A stretch of 64,000 nt of DNA from Zoroaster sp. YZ-2022. Taxonomy: Eukaryota > Echinodermata > Asteroidea > Forcipulatida > Zoroasteridae. Position 1 is the first letter of the stretch; each line of letters starts with the position of its first letter. Made by a program: the position numbers and the translations under genes. Under the pieces are notes generated by a model. It ran no database searches, was not told the DNA's origin, and was given only the letters and a program-made list of their open reading frames with translations. The DNA lies in assembly GCA_029582265.1 (NCBI GenBank), contig CM055823.1, positions 28,731,228 through 28,795,227 of the forward strand. The letters are read 5' to 3'. Shown here in pieces: positions 20,174 through 32,133 of this stretch.

Positions 20174-20589
20174 CCCTTTCAATACCGAGCTATATTTGAT
20201 CAGTCATGCCTTGGTTGCTACCGGTTTTTGCATAGCATGTTCAGTTCTTTACCAGAGACTTTTTAACAATTTTCAGTGTATAGCGCCCTCACTCAACAAC
20301 ATCATGAAAGGCCACTCTTGCAATGACAACAAATAACTCCACAAGTTATGACAAGAAAAATATTGACCAATAAAACAAATGCTTGTTTTGTTTATGGGTG
20401 GTTCATAAACCCCAACGTAATAGGTGATATATTTTAGGTTCAGGTGAAAGGAATGTTGCGGTAATTGCACAAAATTGATTTTACTGTAGCAGTAGTCAAG
20501 TTTAAATGAAGGTTGCTCACATACCCCCCCCCACCCATTTCAAGATTGCTTACCACCAACCTACCCCCCCCCCCATTTCAATGTTGTGT

Positions 20590-23110
20590 TGCTGGTGTGC
20601 GCACTGTCACTTCAACATTGAAATGGGGGAGGGGGGGAGACGGAAGGACCACAATCAAAAATGTTTATCACACACTGTGAAACTTCTCAAAGCATGGCAG
20701 CACACACATTGGCTTTTAACACTGTTTACAAATCATACGAGTTTGTTACCGCTTGGCTTAAGTGATGCAAATGACACGGTTGCATTTTTTGCTGGGTGAG
20801 CAACATTGAAATGGGGGCACACCTAGAACACAATCCAAACTACATTGGGTAAATGTTTATCACACACTGTGAAACTTCTCAAAGCATGGCAGCACACATT
20901 GGCTTTTAACACTGTTTACAAATCATACGAGTTTGTTTCCGCTTGGCTTTAGTGATGCAAATGACACAGTTGCATTTTTGCTGGGTGAGCAACATTGAAA
21001 TGGGGGGACACCTAGAACACAATCCAAACTACATTGGGTAAATGTTTATCACACACTGTGAAACTTCTCAAAGCATGGCAGCACACACATTGGCTTTTAA
21101 CACTGTTTACAAATCATACGAGTTTGTTACTGCTTGGCTTTAGTGATGCAAATGACACAGTTGCATTTTTGCTGGGTGAGCAACATTGAAATGGGGGGAC
21201 ACCTAGAAAACAATCCAAACTACATTGGGTAAATGTTTATCACACACTGTGAAACTTCTCAAAGCATGGCAGCACACACATTGGCTTTTGACACTGTTTA
21301 CAAATCATACGAGTTTGTTACCGCTTGGCTTTAGTGATGCAAATGACACAGTTGCATTTTTGCTGGGTGAGCAACATTGAAATGGGGGGGGGGGCACACC
21401 TAGAACACAATCCAAACTACATTGGGTAAATGTTTATCACACACTGTGAAACTTCTCAAAGCATGGCAGCACACACATTGGCTTTTAACACTGTTTACAA
21501 ATCATACGAGTTTGTTACCGCTTGGCTTTAGTGATGCAAATGACAGTTGCATTTTTTGCTGGGTGAGCAACATTGAAATGGGGGGGGGGGGACACCTAGA
21601 ACACAATCCAAACTACATTGGGTAAATGTTTATCACACACTGTGAAACTTCTCAAAGCATGGCAGCACACATTGGCTTTTAACACTGTTTACAAATCATA
21701 CGAGTTTGTTACCGCTTGGCTTTAGTGATGCAAATGACACAGTTGCATTTTTTTGCTGGGTGAGCAACATTGAAAGGGGGGCACACCTAGAACACAATCC
21801 AAACTACATTGGGTAAATGTTTATCACACACTGTGAAACTTCTCAAAGCATGGCAGCACACACATTGGCTTTTAACACTGTTTACAAATCATACGAGTTT
21901 GTTACCGCTTGGCTTTAGTGATGCAAATGACACAGTTGCATTTTTTGCTGGGTGAGCAACATTGAAATGGGGGACACCTAGAACACAATCCAAACTACAT
22001 TGGGTAAATGTTTATCACACACTGTGAAACTTCTCAAAGCATGTCCGCACACACATTGGCTTTCACTTATCACTTATTAAATATCATACGAGTTTGTTAC
22101 CGCTTGGCTTTAGTGATGCAAATGACACAGTTGCATTTTTTGCTGGGTGAGCAACATTGAAATGGGGGACACCTAGAACACAATCCAAACTACATTGGGT
22201 AAATGTTTATCACACACTGTGAAACTTCTCAAAGCATGGCAGCACACATTGGCTTTTAACACTGTTTACAAATCATACGAGTTTGTTACTGCTTGGCTTT
22301 AGTGATGCAAATGACACAGTTGCATTTTTGCTGGGTGAGCAACATTGAAATGGGGGGACACCTAGAACACAATCCAAACTACATTGGGTAAATGTTTATC
22401 ACACACTGTGAAACTTCTCAAAGCATGGCAGCACACACCTTGGCTTTAACACTGTTTACAAATCATACGAGTTTGTTACCGCTTGGCTTTAGTGATGCAA
22501 ATGACAGTTGCATTTTTTGCTGGGTGAGCAACATTGAAATGGGGGGGGGGGGGACACCTAGAACACAATCCAAACTACATTGGGTAAATGTTTATCACAC
22601 ACTGTGAAACTTCTCAAAGCATGGCAGCACACAAATTGGCTTTGACACTGTTTACAAATCATACGAGTTTGTTACCGCTTGGCTTTAGTGATGCAAATGA
22701 CACAGTTGCATTTTTGGTGGGTGAGCAACATTGAAATGGGGGGGGGGGGGACACCTAGAACACAATCCAAACTACATTGGGTAAATGTTTATCACACACT
22801 GTGAAACTTCTCAAAGCATGGCAGCACACACATTGGCTTTTAACACTGTTTACAAATCATACGAGTTTGTTACCGCTTGGCTTTAGTGATGCAAATGACA
22901 CAGTTGCATTTTTTGCTGGGTGAGCAACATTGAAATGGGGGGGGGACACCTAGAACACAATCCAAACTACATTGGGTAAATGTTTATCACACACTGTGAA
23001 ACTTCTCAAAGCATGGCAGAACACACATTGGCTTTTGACACTGTTTACAAATCATACGAGTTTGTTTCCGCTTGGCTTGTGTGCAAACGACACAGTTGCG
23101 CCTTTGCTGG
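20590..23110. repeat. ~193-bp satellite array, 13 copies
   Basis: The word ATGTTTATCACACACTG recurs at about 20661, 20853, 21041, 21233, 21428, 21625, 21819, 22009, 22204, 22396, 22588, 22785 and 22980. Units are near-identical except for a variable G-run (4-13 G) and small indels. The last unit grades into unique piggyBac sequence (CGCTTGGCTTGTGTGCAAACG), and the first is preceded by short inverted pieces (CCCCCATTTCAATGTTG), so the array grew from the element itself. Confidence 0.9.
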
Positions 23111-23199
23111 GCTCACTTCTCCCAGGATAATGTCTACTCGAAAGACACGATGGCTCATTGGTGTGCTTTGCTCGGTTGTGCTTCCAGGTGGAAAGAAGT

Positions 23200-24588
23200 T
23201 CATTGACCACCTTCACGCGGAACCAAGCTCGTCAAGTGCTGGTTTGTAGGAATTCGGTTGTAGACGACAGTAGCGTTCACCAAACAGATGTCAAGAATGG
23301 CCACGAAAATTCTTTTCCACCATTTCAGCGATCTATGGTGGTGTGTATAATACTGACACAGTTGCGATGCTAGATCACTTCCACCCATGTATTTATTATA
23401 ATCACTGACGAGAACAGGTTTTTTGATTTCACGAAGTCCAGTGGAACTGTATTTGCTGCGAATTTCTTTAGTGTCCATACTGCAGTCACCATAATTAGTC
23501 AGAAGAGTTACACGCTTTGCATCCTGCCAAACAACACATAGTTGCCCTGCTTTTGTGTAAAAGTGCGGGTCATCGCCTTTTTTCATGCGGAACTTCTTTG
23601 GGTTTGCACTCTCCGGAATCCCTTGGGTGGTGTATCGTACTGTTCCACGAGCTCCAAACCCTAGCTGTGACAACTTGTGGACGAGAGCCGGGCTGGTGTA
23701 CCAATTGTCCATGAAAACAAAATGTCCCTTATGTTCGAGTCCTTGCAGTAGTTCCATGACTATTTTGCCAGATGCTGAAAGGTTAGATGGATGGTTTGCT
23801 GCTGCATAAGCAATTGAGGATGTCTGCAATTGGTACGATGTGGGCTCTGAACCAGTGAACACCTTCCACGCACATGTGTACCCGGTTTCAGACTCGTTCA
23901 ATGAAAAACATTTCAATCCAAACTTAGCAGACTTGCGTGGCATGTACTGTTTAAAACCGATGCGGCCTTTAAACTTTATCATAGTCTCATCTGGCGAGAG
24001 GTTTCGTCCAGGTTTATATATGCGACGAAACAATGGCAGTACAATGTGAAGCAGCGGGCGAACTTTAGACAGTTTGTCACGGGGAGAGTCATCATCCATT
24101 TCAGCTCTGTTGTTGGCAACGTGGAAAAATCTCAGGAGTGCGTCAAATCGGTTGCGAGACATAGTTGATGAGTACACAGGACTTCGCAGAACTTCAGACC
24201 TGGACCAGTGCATGGCGTAGCGTGGCCTTTTGTTGATGCCCATACACAGAAGCAAGGCCACAAATGCCATCATCTCAGGGATATCCGTTGGAGTCCAGGC
24301 ATGCTGATGATTGGCTGCATCTGCACCCAGCGTTTGGTCAGCATAGCGATTGGTCTCTGTCACCATCAACTTCCAGACTGCCTGACAGAAGAACAGTTGA
24401 AAGATCTGCCCAGGCGAGAGGTTACTGAAATCTTCAGTACATCCAGTCTCTTCAGTAAAGTTCATAGGGGTCGCTTCGTATATGGGAGGAGTTTGCTTTA
24501 TGCCATCCAGACCTGAAGTATGAGTATTAAGAAACTTATGTATGATGGTGCTATATGGAATTAAGGCACATTTTCTTGATGATACCAT
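23200..24588 (-). CDS. piggyBac transposase, catalytic region (462 residues)
   Basis: Cut-and-paste transposase of the piggyBac family, which excises and inserts at TTAA. Visible marks: the ISRxR-like N part (MSRNRFDALLRFFH), the first catalytic Asp in SPDETMIKFKGR (about residue 200), the second Asp in FVFMDNWYTSP, and the third in YMGGSDLASQL, followed by HHRSLKWWKRIFVAILD. The stop comes soon after NATVVYNR, and I do not see the usual C-terminal cysteine-rich finger. The first Met at 24588 is probably not the true start: an acidic N-terminal exon lies at 26362-26213. A splice acceptor could be the AG at the TCATCAAG site or the CTTCAG near 24510. Confidence 0.85.
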   Translation of the reverse strand: MVSSRKCALIPYSTIIHKFLNTHTSGLDGIKQTPPIYEATPMNFTEETGCTEDFSNLSPGQIFQLFFCQAVWKLMVTETNRYADQTLGADAANHQHAWTPTDIPEMMAFVALLLCMGINKRPRYAMHWSRSEVLRSPVYSSTMSRNRFDALLRFFHVANNRAEMDDDSPRDKLSKVRPLLHIVLPLFRRIYKPGRNLSPDETMIKFKGRIGFKQYMPRKSAKFGLKCFSLNESETGYTCAWKVFTGSEPTSYQLQTSSIAYAAANHPSNLSASGKIVMELLQGLEHKGHFVFMDNWYTSPALVHKLSQLGFGARGTVRYTTQGIPESANPKKFRMKKGDDPHFYTKAGQLCVVWQDAKRVTLLTNYGDCSMDTKEIRSKYSSTGLREIKKPVLVSDYNKYMGGSDLASQLCQYYTHHHRSLKWWKRIFVAILDICLVNATVVYNRIPTNQHLTSLVPREGGQ

Positions 24589-24634
24589 AATACAACATTA
24601 GCCTTTTTCAGATATGGCCGACACAATAGGAGGA

Positions 24635-25155
24635 GTAGTATGTTAAATGCCGTATGGGGGACAAATGTATAAAACTGAGAAAAGAATCGGGAGACGTGTA
24701 AATACATGTACGCCCAATTATTTAAATGAGGTATGACATCATAACAGAATTTGTGACATCATAGAAAATTAAAAAAAGTGGACATATAAAAATGAAAAAA
24801 CTAAATAAGATTATCTCTGAGTATAATAAAGATGGCGACAAAATATGAAATAAAGAATAGAGTAACTGTGCCTTGCGAGTGGCTTTTAGTTGGTAAAACT
24901 AAATCATCATAAAAGCCACTCGCAAGGCACAGTTACTCTATTCTTTATTTCATATTGTCGCCATCTTTATTATACTCGAGATAATCTAATTTAGTTTTTT
25001 CATTTTTATATGTCCACTTTTTATTTTCTATGACGTCACCAATTCTTTATGATGTCATACATGTACCTCATTTAAATAATTGGGCGTCTTCACGTCTCCC
25101 GATTCTTTTCTCAGTTTTATACATTTGTCCCCATACGGCATTTAACATACTACTG
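24635..25155. mobile_element. Fold-back MITE inside the piggyBac element
   Basis: Two arms of roughly 250 bases (left from AGTAGTATGTTAAATGCCG, right ending CGGCATTTAACATACTACT) are near reverse complements around a centre near 24900. It lies between the putative N-terminal exon and the main frame of the transposase. No coding sequence. Confidence 0.8.
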
Positions 25156-25349
25156 GAGGGCACTGTATGATTTGGGTGTAATGAGCTTTGGCGGTTATTT
25201 ACTTTTTTTGGCAATGCTCAGCAAAACCATCATCGGAAATTTATGCATAGTCCCACTTTTCTTGAAAATGACAGCACACCAGGTGCTTGCAATTTGTATG
25301 ACCTTCCTGTGTTATCTAATCATACACTCGATATGGTTAGATGGGGGTG

Positions 25350-25515
25350 CAAGTCAACTCTGTCCAAGGTAAACTCTGTCCAGATGGTACAACGCAAGCC
25401 AATTAAAGTAAATATAGGCTGTATTCTTGGTCGAAGAGGGTGCTGTAACGTTTTTGGGCACGAACACTAACCGAGTTGGACCGGAGTTGACCTGGGACAG
25501 AGTTGACTCGAAACC
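25350..25515. repeat. Short inverted repeat around 25.4 kb
   Basis: Left GCAAGTCAACTCTGTCC and right GGACAGAGTTGACTCG are near reverse complements about 150 bases apart. It could be a small MITE inside the piggyBac element or a local hairpin. Confidence 0.4.
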
Positions 25516-26212
25516 TTAGATGGCACTGAAATGTTAAAATGCTCTTTTGATAGATCAAAAAGATGATGCAACTTGCTAGAGGATGCCAATTGCTCTACGG
25601 TAGAGCAAGTGACATCCTCATCATTCATTCACTTTGATATGGTGCAAGAAGTTCAGAAGTTAGGCCGACTCTGCATTTATACTGCACACTTTTGGGACAA
25701 ACTTTGTGATTTTATTCATGTCTTTTTCTTGCATAGTAAAAATCAGATTAATTCAAATATGCTATTATGAATTTCGTTAGAAAGGCAATTGGTAAAACCC
25801 AGATTCCCCGGATCTAATGTCAACGTAAGTCGGACCTTACTAGATCCATCCTACATAAAGAAGCCCATTTCACCTGCAATATTTGGCAAATTAAGTTAAT
25901 TGGGCCTACATTCAAACGTAAGGTAATTCTTGAAATTACTTGAACAGTTAATATTCTTTGAAATGCCATTCCATCCATCATTCCTTTGAAAGAAAAACAT
26001 TTTCTTCTGAGGATCCAGGAAAGATCTGACTAGGTCTGGAGGATCCGACTTTCAGTTTCACCAACACCCTTTAGAAAAAACATAAAAGTAGGCCTAGGGC
26101 CTACATTCAGAAATATGCAAAACATGTTTGGCTCTTTCTAATCAGTAACGTTAGCCAATTGGAACAGTTATGTGAAAGTTTTCAGCTAGGCCTACGTCTT
26201 AGTTAAGGCCTA

Positions 26213-26362
26213 CCTGAAGTTCTGCTTATTTGATGACCTTGGTGGGTGTGTGACAAACTCTTCTTCACTTTCTTCTGATGTGGATGAGGAGGACTGGTCA
26301 TCGGATATTTCTGAACCACTATCCGCGAATATTTCGTCAATAATTTCAGCGTCATCCATGGC
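26213..26362 (-). CDS. piggyBac transposase N-terminal acidic exon
   Basis: Reads MDDAEIIDEIFADSGSEISD followed by a Ser/Glu-rich run (SSSSTSEESEEEF), typical of piggyBac N-termini. It ends at TTCAG|GTAGGC, a plausible donor. A longer frame upstream exists, but the internal Met fits the family. The phase at this donor (2) matches an acceptor at TCATCAAG|A near 24580, though that acceptor has a poor pyrimidine tract. Confidence 0.55.
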
Positions 26363-26666
26363 TAGCGGTCGACTGTCAGCTGTAAAACAGCTAAGTGAGC
26401 GTCGGCGGTCATGGAAAAAAGCTACAGCTTTATATAGAGACGCTAAAATCATTCATACTGACGCGCGCATTGTCCTGCGATTGATTAATCATGCCAACGT
26501 CAAGTGAGGGCGCTATTTACATTTCAGTTACAGGTTTCAGGCGTTGTGCCGGAGAGGAGCCTTGGGAACAAAGAGTAGTGAATTCCCGTGACATAGCGTC
26601 CCTTTGGTAAAGAACATACATTCCACATTGAGCACAGGGTGGCACGTTTGGGGTTGAAAGGGTTAA

Positions 26667-27672
26667 TGAGTTATCCTAATTACAAAATTAATTTAGGAAA
26701 ATAGCGCCCTCTGTTGTTCAATATTGGAGAACTGTGCACAAACTCTGTGGGGAAGATCTGTACACAAACCTATGGGGAAATAAGCTCATCTAGGCAGGTT
26801 TATCCAACTTTAAATTTTTAAAGACTTCTTGTCCTGTCCTATTCCCAATTATTAATTTTGAAATTATCTAAATGTATTTTGTAAAAAAAATTCAGTCATT
26901 ATGTATTTTTGTAAGTAAATAAGTTCCTCAAAACTTATATTTATATATATATATTTTAAATGTTTTAGAATTGCTTCTAACAGTAACTAATTTACTGGAA
27001 CTCCCTTTGTCCCTTTACCAATTGTATTTTATTATATTTAAAGAAAATTTAAAAGTAATTTGAGACATAAATCTAAAATAAAGTATATTTTATTTAAGCT
27101 GACAAGGGCTGCAAACTTTCATGATTACAATGGAATGGTTTATTCTTTTTTGTTCTAGCAAGTAAATTAAGTTGTTTACAAACATTACTTTTAAGGTGCA
27201 TGTAACATAATACTTGCATTACATCTTAACTGGGATACATTTTTTTGCTATTAAGTTAATTTTAAAACTTAATCTGTTACATAAAATGAATCTTATAATG
27301 AGAAATAAAAAGCATGAGCCAAACTTGGTTGAGAAATTGAGGCCTAATGAATGATTTTCTGTTCTAATATTTCCATGAGCCACTTTTTAGGTAATGTTCT
27401 CCCCCCCCCCCCCATACACGCAATATTTTTCCTACCCTGGATACAGCCATGAAAATTACATTATGCTGTGAAAGAGTTTCTAATTTATTAATTAAAACCA
27501 GCATTGTAATTGTTCCAAAAAATACTTAGCGTATGTTCCATCACAAAATACAAATGTATTCTACTTGCAAATACATGTGTAAAATATAAATTTGTATGTA
27601 CACTGTACATAATTATTATAAATAAGAATTTACATGTATGTAAAAATACAACTTCACAGTTATTAAAAGTTC
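26667..27672. other. No gene seen; AT-rich
   Basis: Low-complexity AT-rich DNA with a poly-C run near 27401-27413. A short segment (ACTTCACAG...TTATTAAAAGT, 27645-27672) is repeated at 28055-28090, flanking the MITE at 27679. Confidence 0.45.
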
Positions 27673-27678
27673 TACTTA

Positions 27679-27872
27679 TATCGTCACGATCAACAGGGCA
27701 TTGAATCGGAGTGCTAGTTTTAGATTAACTCTGTGACTGAAAATAATACCCCACGTGATTACTGTTGCTGCTGCATAAATGAGCCAGTAATTTTTAGTCA
27801 CTGTGTCACTATGACACCAATTCCATGCCCTGTTGAAAGTCTGCTTTGATCATGACGATACAGACCCTTTAA
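27679..27872. mobile_element. MITE family 1 (TCGTCACGATCA ends), copy a
   Basis: Ends are inverted repeats: TATCGTCACGATCAACAGGGCA on the left, and TGCCCTGTTGAAAG...TGATCATGACGATA on the right. The interior is shared with copies at 33545-34059, 47464-47686 and 55594-56090, including TAAATGAGCCAGTAATTTT. No coding. Confidence 0.7.
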
Positions 27873-28527
27873 AAAATATTTTACAGTGTGACAATGTTAT
27901 ATTTGATTAAAATGTTTCAAAAAGTGCAATACACCATCAAACAATAACACACGTGTTCCTAGACACTGGTACCCGTTACAAAAAAGTATGAAGAAATATT
28001 CTCATAAAAGACAAAGATTTCAAAAAACTTATATTTTTAAGAATGTATGTAAAATACAACTTCACAGTCTGTCCTGTAGTTATTAAAAGTAAAATTATAA
28101 GAAATGAAATGGTTATCACATGATTGTAAACTATGTCAATCAACTGTTCGCCCCTTATATCAGTTAACATAATTATAACTAGATTGTCAGAAATTACAAA
28201 AAAAATACTTGATGTGTAAAATGCATTTCTTATACAATTGTATCCATTACACATTTGTTTTTAAAAAAGCCGAAAGATTCATACAAACTTTTGTATCAGT
28301 GCAAACTCCTCATATCAAAATGTTTTCAGAATAAGAAATCTCTCCTTCATGTAAACAAAGTTTTCCAGCTTGGTGTTAAATCATGTAAATTTATGCAAAA
28401 CATGTTTTTAGTATTTTTTGAGGTAACAGTATTGCACTGATACATTGATAGAGTCATACAGGTTGAAACCAAACAAATCGTGAATTAAGAGTCACACATA
28501 ACAAGCTCAAACTACTAAATTGTACAT

Positions 28528-28708
28528 TTACTCATCATCAGAATCAAGATCATCACCATCTGAGTCCTCTGCAGTGGTAGAATTTTCACAATCAACACAA
28601 GAACACAAATCTGTACAGGGGACATTGTTTTGACGACATGAGCATCTTCCTTTGGCTTGAGCCAATGGCGCCTTACAACTTGTTTTTTTGCAACCATAAT
28701 GAGACAAC
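28528..28708 (-). CDS. Cys-rich protein fragment (CXC-like), function unknown
   Basis: A reverse-strand frame reads HYGCKKTSCKAPLAQAKGRC, then SCRQNNVPCTDLCSCVDCEN, then an acidic end DSDGDDLDSDDE and stop. The dense Cys pattern resembles CXC/tesmin-type zinc clusters often found at the C-terminus of transposon-encoded or uncharacterised invertebrate proteins. Upstream sequence is a dispersed repeat with no clear acceptor, so it may be the 3' end of a degraded element. Confidence 0.35.
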
Positions 28709-29085
28709 TCAAGCAGAGCTATTACATTTCATAATATTCAAGATGGCAACGGCGGCCATCTTGGATTTAGAGGTCAGGATGATCCCCAAACTCTACAATT
28801 ACCATTCCAGTGGATTTGTAACGCCAGAACTAGTGGAAATGACATATCATTTGTCCGTCTAGGTCATCATGTGCCAGAGCTATTACATTTCATAATTTTC
28901 AAGATGGCGACGGCGGCCATCTTGGATTTAGAGGTCAGGATGATCCCCAAACAATACAGTTACCATTCCAGTGGATTTGTAATGCCAGAACTAGTGGGAA
29001 ATGACAAGTAGTTTGTCCGTCGAGGTCATCTGGTGCCAGAGCTATTACAAGTTATGTTTTTCAAGATGGCGTCGGCGGCCATTTT
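28709..29085. repeat. Tandem repeat, ~161 bp, 2.3 copies
   Basis: Units begin CAGAGCTATTACA at about 28716, 28873 and 29036. Each contains a palindromic core CAAGATGGC...GCCATCTTG. Confidence 0.7.
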
Positions 29086-29339
29086 GAATATTGCGCTCAA
29101 GCCGAAGCTGCCATTACATTTCAGAGGTACATAGGAGCTAATTTTCCTTTATGGTTCCTGAAGTCAAATCCATCAAGAAAGAAAGGTAGCAAAAAATGGT
29201 CACGGAATCCAAAGATATGACCCAACTAAGAACTAACGAATTTGAAGCTTCGTCCCACACGGCCTATAATAAAAGCTAACTGGAATCTCAAATAAACGTA
29301 CAATCAAAGTTAAAAAAAATACAATTAATTAATTAATTA

Positions 29340-29470
29340 GGCCAAAAAAGTCTCCGTTTTCTGGTCAGGTTGGCTTGAAAATTGGTTGGCAAAATTCAAA
29401 TCAATTCAGCAAGTTTGGCTGCAATTGGACATCGCGCGCAGAGACCAGAAACCGGAGAATTTTTTTTACC
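29340..29470. mobile_element. MITE family 2 (CCGGTTTCTGGTC ends), short copy
   Basis: Starts GGCCAAAAAAGTCTCCGTTT and ends AGACCAGAAACCGGAGAA, inverted repeats. It belongs to the family seen at 34662-35020, 44056-44645 and 61704-61979; here the interior is much shorter. Confidence 0.55.
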
Positions 29471-31111
29471 TTACCGTCTGAATTTAACTGAAGGCAGTGA
29501 TTTACTGTAGGCCCTATACCATGAACATTTCAATATAAATATATTTTCAAAACAATTAAAATTAGATAAAATGTTTAATATGATCAGTTAGGGGCCTAAC
29601 GATAAATATTACTCATTCCAATACAATGTCTACTACAGGGCCAATTATATAGATCTGCTAAGTTATTTCACAGTGACGAAAGTTTTATTCAAAACTTACA
29701 AACAGGGCATATGCATGGGCGGATCCAGAACATTTTTAGGGGGGGCTGAGAATAAAAAACAATTATTTTTCAGTACAGTACTAAGTAGTTTACCTCCTTA
29801 TGTTTATCCTGCACACTGTGGGAATGGGAGTGCGTTCTCCCTCCCTCCCCCTCTCTCTCTCTGCCTGTGTATGTCTCGTGGGAACGTACTTTATTGGCAA
29901 TTTAAAAAATAAATAAATAAACGTGGCATGTTGGGGTAACGCCCACATACGTTGACGAACACTTATGGCATACGTAAAGCTTGTCAACACGACACGTTTA
30001 TCCTGCAAAGCAGCATCCCGCAGGACTTATTAACCCGCTAGGATGTTTACTATTAGAGGGTTAGTTTAAAGTTTCTTATATAATAAATAAAATTAAAAAA
30101 TTGAATAATCACAGTTATTATCACCAATTATAGAGCTGCTAAGCAGAGGATTTTGCTTAGCAAATATTCGTGCAAAGCGTTATAAAATAGACTACTAGTT
30201 AATTCAACACGTTACCTTCTTAAAATAAGTGTTGAATTAACATTGAATACATGACATGTTAAATCAACATTTCTAGTTGAGTTAAATTTAACTTTATAAA
30301 GAGTTGTCAATGACGAAGCTCTTTAAGGTTGGTTCAACCTTATTTAAATTTAACGATAACCAATAAAAATCGCGAAACAAATATCTATCGTATAAGCATT
30401 TTTGTCTGACTTAGAAATTGTCCCCTTTTAAGATCATTTGGTTTAAAAACGCTTTTGTTACACTAATGGTAAAATTAAGTAAATAATTTCGTGCACTAGC
30501 CATGCTCAGTGTCGCCAATTAGTGGACAATTGCCTCGAGAGTAATTGGCAGTCGGCCCTTAATGTTGTACCTAACAAATAGGTAAATTAAACTACACTAC
30601 CTACCAGGCCTACAAGGAACACAAAATGAACTGGCATACAATGGTCAGGTCAATTAAAACTGATATTATCACCACATACCTCGGCTGGGTTCACCTCCCG
30701 CCCACCCCTCCTCCCTCCCCAAATCTACAGCCCCAGCGCGCGCGATATCTAGTTCACTCATTGTTTCGTGGATGCGCACTGCACGGCACACGCATGCGCC
30801 GCGCGCATACGTGACCAGTGAGCGACCTTCTCTAGTATTTGAACGAGGGCGCCCTTCAGTCTGTGACGTCTAAGATCTGTTGTAGACATCTATCAAACTA
30901 ATACGTTTTCAGTCCCATGCAGTGATGAATAGAAGTGTTTCGGTGCATCCTATCTAATTATCTTAAATATAGACTGGGTGCATACAAGGTTCGATTTTGT
31001 GTACAAGTGTTACACGATCCTTGCACCCAACAGTGATATGGGCAGTGACTCGGTATTAAAAGAGATCATTGATTAGGGGCCGTTATTAGTTCGCAGATTG
31101 CATCACCTGCT
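29471..31111. other. No gene seen; dispersed repeats
   Basis: It holds a GGCGGATCCAGAACATTTTTAGGGGG fragment near 29708-29745 (same family as the insert nested at 44112-44373), a (CT)n run near 29850, and a diverged copy of the 19801 palindrome region near 30765-30880. Confidence 0.45.
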
Positions 31112-32133
31112 AGAGACTGAAGAACAGGGACCATTGTCATGGAAATATAGGTGCTTACTATAACATAGTAGGAAGAACAGGGACCATTGTCATGGAAATA
31201 TAGGTGCTTACTATATCAAAGAAGAAAGAACAAGGACCATTGTCATGGAAATATAGGTGCTTACTATATCAGAGAAGGAAGAACAGGGACCATTGTCATG
31301 GAAATATAGGTGCTTACTATATCAAAGAAGGAAGAACAGGGACCATTGTCATGGAAATATAGGTGCTTACTATATCAGAGAAGGAAGAACAAGGACCATT
31401 GTCATGGAAATATAGGTGCTTACTATATCAGAGTAGGAAGAACAGGGACCATTGTCATGGAAATATAGGTGCTTATTATATCAGAGAAGGAAGAACAAGG
31501 ACCATTGTCATGGAAATATAGGTGCTTACTATAACAAAGAAGGAAGAACAGGGACCATTGTCATGGAAATATAGGTGCTTACTATATCAGAGAAGGAAGA
31601 ACAGGGACCATTGTCATGGAAATATAGGTGCTTACTATATCAGAGAAGGAAGAACAGGGACCATTGTCATGGAAATATAGGTGCTACTATATCAGAGAAG
31701 GAAGAACAGGGACCATTGTCATGGAAATATAGGTGCTTACTATATCCATGGAGGAAGGAAGAGTAAGAACAGGGACCATTGTCATGGAAATATAGGTGCT
31801 TACTATATCAGAGAAGGAAGAACAAGGACCATTGTCATGGAAATATAGGTGCTTACTATATCAGAGAAGGAAGAACAAGGACCATTGTCATGGAAATATA
31901 GGTGCTTACTATATCAGAGAAGGAAGAACAAGGACCATTGTCATGGAAATATAGGTGCTTACCATAACAGAGTAGGAAGAACAGGGACCATTGTCATGGA
32001 AATATAGGTGCTTACTATATCAGAGAAGGAAGAACAAGGACCATTGTCATGGAAATATAGGTGCTTACTATAATAGAGTAGGAAGAACAGGGACCATTGT
32101 CATGGAAATATAGGTGCTTACTATATCAGAGAA
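31112..32133. repeat. 52-bp minisatellite, about 20 copies
   Basis: The unit GAACAGGGACCATTGTCATG...GCTTACTATATCAGAGAAGGA recurs head to tail with few changes (G/A in CAGGGA or CAAGGA, TATATC or TATAAC). One unit near 31740-31770 carries an insertion, and one lacks a T. A forward frame across part of it is open only by chance. Confidence 0.9.

Larger units (their letters stand above)
20174..26662 (-). mobile_element. piggyBac transposon, 6.5 kb
   Basis: Bounded by TTAA and short inverted ends (CCCTTTCAA on the left, TTGAAAGGG on the right); inside both ends the word TTCTTTACCA recurs in inverted orientation. The transposase reads on the reverse strand with a large C-terminal frame at 24588-23200 and an acidic N-terminal piece at 26362-26213. 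The interior has been expanded by a 13-copy satellite array (20590-23110) and a 0.5-kb fold-back element (24635-25155). The transposase frame is intact over its catalytic part, so the insertion may be fairly young. Confidence 0.85.

Noticed and set aside
20506..23249. Forward-strand open frames in the 193-bp array
   Set aside because: They repeat with the satellite unit, break with each G-run change, and have no domain.
23158..24516. Several forward-strand open frames of 65-102 codons
   Set aside because: They are antisense shadows of the piggyBac transposase on the reverse strand.
20590..32133. Regularly spaced repeats resembling CRISPR arrays
   Set aside because: Units are contiguous with no unique spacers, and the DNA is eukaryotic; they are satellites.
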